Assembly: GCF_004134825.1 (NCBI RefSeq)
Contig: NZ_SDPN01000025.1
Span: 1-54,355 of the forward strand
From: Agromyces albus
GTDB taxonomy: Bacteria; Actinomycetota; Actinomycetes; Actinomycetales; Microbacteriaceae
DNA length: 54,355 nt
Reading direction: 5' to 3'
A model generated the notes under the pieces. It did no database searches. It worked only from the letters and a program-made list of their open reading frames with translations, and was not told the origin of the DNA. The position numbers and the translations under genes are program-made. Below, piece after piece: positions 50,840 through 54,355 of this stretch; within the stretch, counting starts at the first letter, position 1, and every line of letters starts with the position of its first letter.

Positions 50840-53173
50840 GTGACCGTTCAGACTCCCGCCACGACTCCTGCGCCCGCGACGACCCGGCTCGACACCGTCG
50901 AGGTCGCCGCGACCACGCCCGAGAAGGAGCAGCCGTACGCCGCGCTCGGGCTCAAGCCCGACGAGTACGAGCGCATCCGCAACATCCTGGGTCGCCGGCC
51001 CACGAGCGCCGAGCTCGCGATGTACTCGGTCATGTGGAGCGAGCACTGCTCCTACAAGTCGAGCAAGATCTACCTTCGCCAGTTCGGCAAGAAGGTCACG
51101 CCCGAGATGAAGAAGAACCTGATGGTGGGCATGGGCGAGAACGCCGGCGTCATCGACATCGGCGAGGGCTGGGCGGTCACGTTCAAGATCGAGAGCCACA
51201 ACCACCCCAGCTACATCGAGCCGTTCCAGGGCGCGGCCACGGGCGTCGGCGGCATCGTGCGCGACATCATCTCCATGGGTGCGCGGCCGGTCGCGGTCAT
51301 GGACGCCCTGCGCTTCGGTGCGATCGACCACCCCGACACCGCGCGCGTCGTGCACGGCGTCGTGTCGGGCATCAGCTTCTACGGCAACTGCCTCGGCCTG
51401 CCGAACATCGGCGGCGAGACCTGGTTCGACCCGATCTACCAGGCGAACCCCCTCGTGAACGCCTTGGCCGTGGGCGTGATGCGCCACGAAGACCTCCACC
51501 TCGCCAACGCGAAGGGCGCCGGCAACAAGGTCGTGCTCTTCGGAGCCCGCACCGGTGGCGACGGCATCGGCGGCGCATCCATCCTCGCGTCCGACACCTT
51601 CGCCGAGGGCGGCCCCACGAAGCGCCCCGCCGTGCAGGTCGGCGACCCCTTCGCCGAGAAGGTGCTCATCGAGTGCTGCCTCGAGCTCTTCGCGGGCGAC
51701 CTCGTCGAGGGCATCCAAGACCTCGGCGCCGCCGGCATCTCGTGCGCGACCTCCGAACTCGCGAGCAACGGCGACGGCGGCATGGCGATCGTGCTCGACG
51801 ACGTGCTCCTGCGCGACCCCACGCTCACGCCCGAAGAGATCCTCATGAGCGAGAGCCAGGAGCGCATGATGGCCATCGTGCGTCCTGAGAAGCTCGACGG
51901 CTTCCTCGAGGTCGTCAAGAAGTGGGACGTCGAGACGAGCGTGCTCGGCGAGGTCACCACCACCGGGCGCCTGTCGATCATGTGGCACGGCGAGGAGATC
52001 GTGAACGTCGACCCGCGCACCGTCGCAGTTGACGGCCCCGTGTACGAGCGGCCAGTCAGCTACCCCACGTGGATCGACGCGCTGCAGGCCGACACCGCCG
52101 CGAACCTCGATCGCCCCGCCTCTCCCGACGAGATCCGCGAGCAGTTCCTGCGGCTCGTGGGCTCGGCGAACCAGGCGGATGCCGCGTGGGTCACGAGCCA
52201 GTACGACAAGTACGTGCTCGGCAACACGGCACTCAGCTACCCCGACGACGCGGGCATGGTGCGCGTCGACGAGGAGTCGGGGCTCGGCGTCTCGATCGCC
52301 ACCGACGCGAACGGCCGCTACTCGCAGCTCGACCCGCGCCAGGGCGCGAAGCTCGCCCTCGCCGAGGCGTACCGCAACGTCGCCGTCACGGGCGCCGTGC
52401 CGGCCGCGGTCTCCGATTGCCTGAACTTCGGCTCCCCCGAGAACCCCGAGGTCATGTGGCAGTTCTCCGAGACCGTCGAGGGATTGAGCGACGGATGCCT
52501 CGAGCTCGGCATCCCCGTCACGGGCGGCAACGTCTCCTTCTACAACCAGACCGGTGACCTGCCGATCCACCCGACGCCGGTCATCGCCGTGCTCGGCGTC
52601 ATCGACGACGTGGCTCGCCGCGTTCCGAGCGGCTGGCAGGACGACGGCCACAACATCTACCTGCTCGGCGACACCCGCGCCGAGCTCGACGGCTCCGCGT
52701 GGGCGGGCCTCGTACACGACCACCTCGGCGGCCACCCGCCGCTCGTCGACCTCGCCGGCGAGCAGCGCCTCGCGGGCCTGCTCAACGCCGCGGCGGTCGA
52801 GGGCCTCATCGACTCGGCGCACGACCTCTCCGACGGCGGCCTCGCGATCGCCCTCGCCGAAGCCGTCTCGCGCTTCGGCGTCGGCGCCCGGGTCGTGCTC
52901 GACGAGGTCACGCAAGACGCCGGCATCGACGCCGCGACCGCACTCTTCTCCGAGTCCGCCGGCCGCGTCATCGTCACCGTGCCGCGCGAAGACGACGTGA
53001 AGTTCCGCGGCCTCTGCGACGGCCGCGACTACCCCGTTCGCCGCATCGGCGTGACCGATGCCACGTCGGGCGCGCTCGAGGTGCAGGGCCTCTTCACGGT
53101 GAGCATCGACGAACTGCGCGGCGCGAACCGTGCGACCCTCTCCGACGCGTTCGGCCCGGTCGTCGGGTACTGA
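50840..53173 (+). CDS. purL: FGAM synthase subunit PurL (small type)
   Basis: 777 residues, the small PurL that needs PurS and PurQ. It converts FGAR, ATP and ammonia to FGAM, step 4. [16 protein letters not shown], the catalytic region [47 protein letters not shown] and [14 protein letters not shown] are all typical. The N-terminal 30 residues are a Thr/Pro/Ala extension. GTG 50840 has GGAG 10 nt upstream; TAGACT (50772-50777) is the likely -10, giving a leader of about 60 nt, unlike the leaderless purM, purD and purC. Confidence 0.97.
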   Translation: MTVQTPATTPAPATTRLDTVEVAATTPEKEQPYAALGLKPDEYERIRNILGRRPTSAELAMYSVMWSEHCSYKSSKIYLRQFGKKVTPEMKKNLMVGMGENAGVIDIGEGWAVTFKIESHNHPSYIEPFQGAATGVGGIVRDIISMGARPVAVMDALRFGAIDHPDTARVVHGVVSGISFYGNCLGLPNIGGETWFDPIYQANPLVNALAVGVMRHEDLHLANAKGAGNKVVLFGARTGGDGIGGASILASDTFAEGGPTKRPAVQVGDPFAEKVLIECCLELFAGDLVEGIQDLGAAGISCATSELASNGDGGMAIVLDDVLLRDPTLTPEEILMSESQERMMAIVRPEKLDGFLEVVKKWDVETSVLGEVTTTGRLSIMWHGEEIVNVDPRTVAVDGPVYERPVSYPTWIDALQADTAANLDRPASPDEIREQFLRLVGSANQADAAWVTSQYDKYVLGNTALSYPDDAGMVRVDEESGLGVSIATDANGRYSQLDPRQGAKLALAEAYRNVAVTGAVPAAVSDCLNFGSPENPEVMWQFSETVEGLSDGCLELGIPVTGGNVSFYNQTGDLPIHPTPVIAVLGVIDDVARRVPSGWQDDGHNIYLLGDTRAELDGSAWAGLVHDHLGGHPPLVDLAGEQRLAGLLNAAAVEGLIDSAHDLSDGGLAIALAEAVSRFGVGARVVLDEVTQDAGIDAATALFSESAGRVIVTVPREDDVKFRGLCDGRDYPVRRIGVTDATSGALEVQGLFTVSIDELRGANRATLSDAFGPVVGY

Positions 53174-53192
53174 GCGAGCGGATGCCGCGACC

Positions 53193-53699
53193 GTGACCGT
53201 CTCCGATGGCGTCTCCTACACCGAGGAGTACGCCGCGTCGCACGGTCGGTTCTCGTTGATCCCCGCGGTCTACGTCGTGCTCCGTCGCGGCGACGAGGTG
53301 CTCCTCCAGCTCCGTCGCGGCACCGGGTACTTCGACGAGCACTGGGCGTGCGGTGCAGCCGGGCACGTCGAGCAGGGCGAGTCGTTGCTCACGGCGGCGG
53401 TTCGCGAGACGCGTGAGGAGCTCGGCGTCGACGTCGACCCGGCCACGCTCACGACCCTCACGGTGATGCACCGCACCGGCGGGGTGAGGGGTCGAGCCCG
53501 AGCCATCGAGGAGCGCCTCGACGTGTTCTTCTCGGCCACCGCCTGGGTCGGCGAGCCGCGCCCGCTCGAAGACAAGGCCGCCGAGCTCGGCTGGTTCCCG
53601 CTCGACGCGCTGCCCGAGCCGGTCGTGCCGCACGAGCTCGCCGTGCTCGATGCGATGCGCCGTGGCACGCTCGCCCCGATCACCCCCTACGGGTTCTGA
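53193..53699 (+). CDS. Nudix hydrolase
   Basis: 168 residues. A perfect Nudix box, beginning GHVEQGE at residue 57 and ending RETREELGV near 79, binds the divalent metal for cleaving a nucleoside-diphosphate-X compound. The preceding strand PAVYVVLRRGDEVLLQLRRG is typical of the MutT-like group. Substrate unknown; house-cleaning of oxidised or non-canonical nucleotides is plausible. GTG 53193 follows the purL stop by 19 bp, so it is likely co-transcribed. The next gene begins 2 bp after its stop. Confidence 0.93.
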   Translation: MTVSDGVSYTEEYAASHGRFSLIPAVYVVLRRGDEVLLQLRRGTGYFDEHWACGAAGHVEQGESLLTAAVRETREELGVDVDPATLTTLTVMHRTGGVRGRARAIEERLDVFFSATAWVGEPRPLEDKAAELGWFPLDALPEPVVPHELAVLDAMRRGTLAPITPYGF

Positions 53700-53701
53700 A
53701 G

Positions 53702-53974
53702 ATGGCATCCGAGCTCCAGTTCCCGGCTGTCGTCTTCATGGTGCCCATCGCACTGTTCGGCCTCGCGATCGTCATCGGCGTGATCGTGCGCTGGGTCCGC
53801 GCCCCGCGCGGCACCCGGTCGCGCTTCCGGCACGCGTTCGGGCCGATCATGAGCGCCGGCGAGAAGTACCAGGAGCTGCACACCGGCCAGCGCGGCCTTC
53901 AGGACTCGATCATCGAGTCGGTGCAGGAGCAGGAGGTCGGCGGCGCCGAAGCGGGCACGCCCGGCGAACGCTGA
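53702..53974 (+). CDS. small single-span membrane protein
   Basis: 90-residue protein with one N-terminal helix (VVFMVPIALFGLAIVIGVIV, residues 10-29) and a basic then acidic cytoplasmic region (RAPRGTRSRFRHAFG...). No family recognised. It starts 2 bp after the Nudix stop, so it is the last gene of a purL-Nudix transcript. The C-terminal tail is Glu/Gly-rich. Confidence 0.72.
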   Translation: MASELQFPAVVFMVPIALFGLAIVIGVIVRWVRAPRGTRSRFRHAFGPIMSAGEKYQELHTGQRGLQDSIIESVQEQEVGGAEAGTPGER

Positions 53975-54003
53975 AGGCCGATCCGACGGCAGGCTGTCGC
54001 GGC

Positions 54004-54355
54004 TCACGCACCCGACGGCGGGTTCACCAGCAGGTCGACCCGATCGGCGAGGTAGCGCTCGAGCGGCGTGAGCGCGTCGGGCTGCGCGGCGCTCCAGCGC
54101 ACGAACACCTCGCCTGAGTCGAGCACGAGGGGGTCGGATGCCTCGGCGAGCGCCGTCGCGTCGAGCTCGATCGGGCGCGCATCGAAGTTCACCGTCTCAC
54201 CCTCGGCGAACCCGCCGGCCACGGCAGCGGCGCGGTACGCCCGCTGCTCGGCGACGGCGTTCGCCGTGACGCTCCGCCGCGCCGGCCGCTCGGCGCGGAT
54301 CACCCGGCCGGCGGCGAGCAGCGCCCCTTCGCTCGTGACCAGCAGCGCACCGAGG
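54004..54355 (-). CDS. partial conserved hypothetical protein (5' end outside window)
   Basis: The reading frame is open to the window edge; about 116 C-terminal residues are visible, beginning LGALLVTSEGALLAAGRVIR, and the true start lies beyond 54355. Ala/Glu-rich, ending DALTPLERYLADRVDLLVNP, with no motif I can assign. An in-frame GTG at 54303 is not taken as the start because the coding-like sequence continues upstream. Confidence 0.65.
   Translation of the reverse strand, partial: LGALLVTSEGALLAAGRVIRAERPARRSVTANAVAEQRAYRAAAVAGGFAEGETVNFDARPIELDATALAEASDPLVLDSGEVFVRWSAAQPDALTPLERYLADRVDLLVNPPSGA

Noticed and set aside
54004..54303. Complete 99-residue gene starting at GTG 54303
   Set aside because: The frame stays open and protein-like to the window edge, so it is treated as the C-terminal part of a truncated gene.

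Overview
The window is high-GC DNA (about 70% G+C by eye) with dense, mostly short-spaced genes, many GTG starts, and families typical of Actinobacteria (DUF3073 beside purM, split PurS/PurQ/PurL, DUF222-HNH nuclease, MmyB-type regulator, LAXTG sorting signal, TipAS-type MerR). A free-living member of the Micrococcales, most likely Microbacteriaceae (Agromyces/Microbacterium-like), is the best inference. It looks like ordinary chromosome. I see no tRNA, rRNA, CRISPR array, phage or insertion sequence.

Layout. 1-7.1 kb: an RND efflux permease on the minus strand, divergent from a two-gene envelope module: a Pro/Ala/Gly-rich secreted protein, then a 646-residue LAXTG-anchored protein with nine cysteine-free chaplin-like repeats and a 19-fold Pro-Thr-Asp linker. 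After it comes a non-coding array of three 152-bp repeats. 7.1-14.5 kb: regulator/target pairs with readable operators: TetR/MFS, MocR/YczE, MerR-TipAS, DUF4097/PadR. 14.5-20.6 kb: GNAT, paired Fluc fluoride channels, CopC, a KimA-like K+ transporter, DUF1801, a flavin monooxygenase. 20.8-33.3 kb: DUF3073, purM, purF, purD and purC interspersed with small membrane proteins, a sterol-carrier-like protein, lspA, a secreted trypsin-like protease and hydrolases. 33.3-38.3 kb: a CatE-like dioxygenase, a TetR, and a tryptophan-to-anthranilate operon (tryptophan dioxygenase, an amidohydrolase, kynureninase). 38.4-41.3 kb: a stress-type membrane-anchored protein, purS, purQ, MscS. 41.4-45.6 kb: a small repeat protein, catalase, Fur-family regulator, TPR protein, apt, DUF3817. 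45.7-49.2 kb: an SdhL-type shikimate dehydrogenase homologue, then an aldo/keto reductase plus MmyB regulator segment bounded by a 34-bp direct repeat, then a cupin. 49.2-54.4 kb: an SOS-box-controlled DUF222-HNH nuclease, purL, Nudix, a small membrane protein and a truncated gene.

How it fits together. Seven de novo purine genes (purM, F, D, C, S, Q, L) form the metabolic backbone, with apt for salvage. Local regulators control efflux, envelope and peroxide functions. In the kynurenine operon the amidohydrolase occupies the formamidase position. Across the window about twenty start codons sit exactly 6-7 nt after an A-second, T-last (mostly TANNNT) -10 hexamer, which points to leaderless transcription and fixes several starts. 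An octamer-like word (GGATGCC/GGCATCC) is strikingly frequent and is reused as the stem of several intrinsic terminators.
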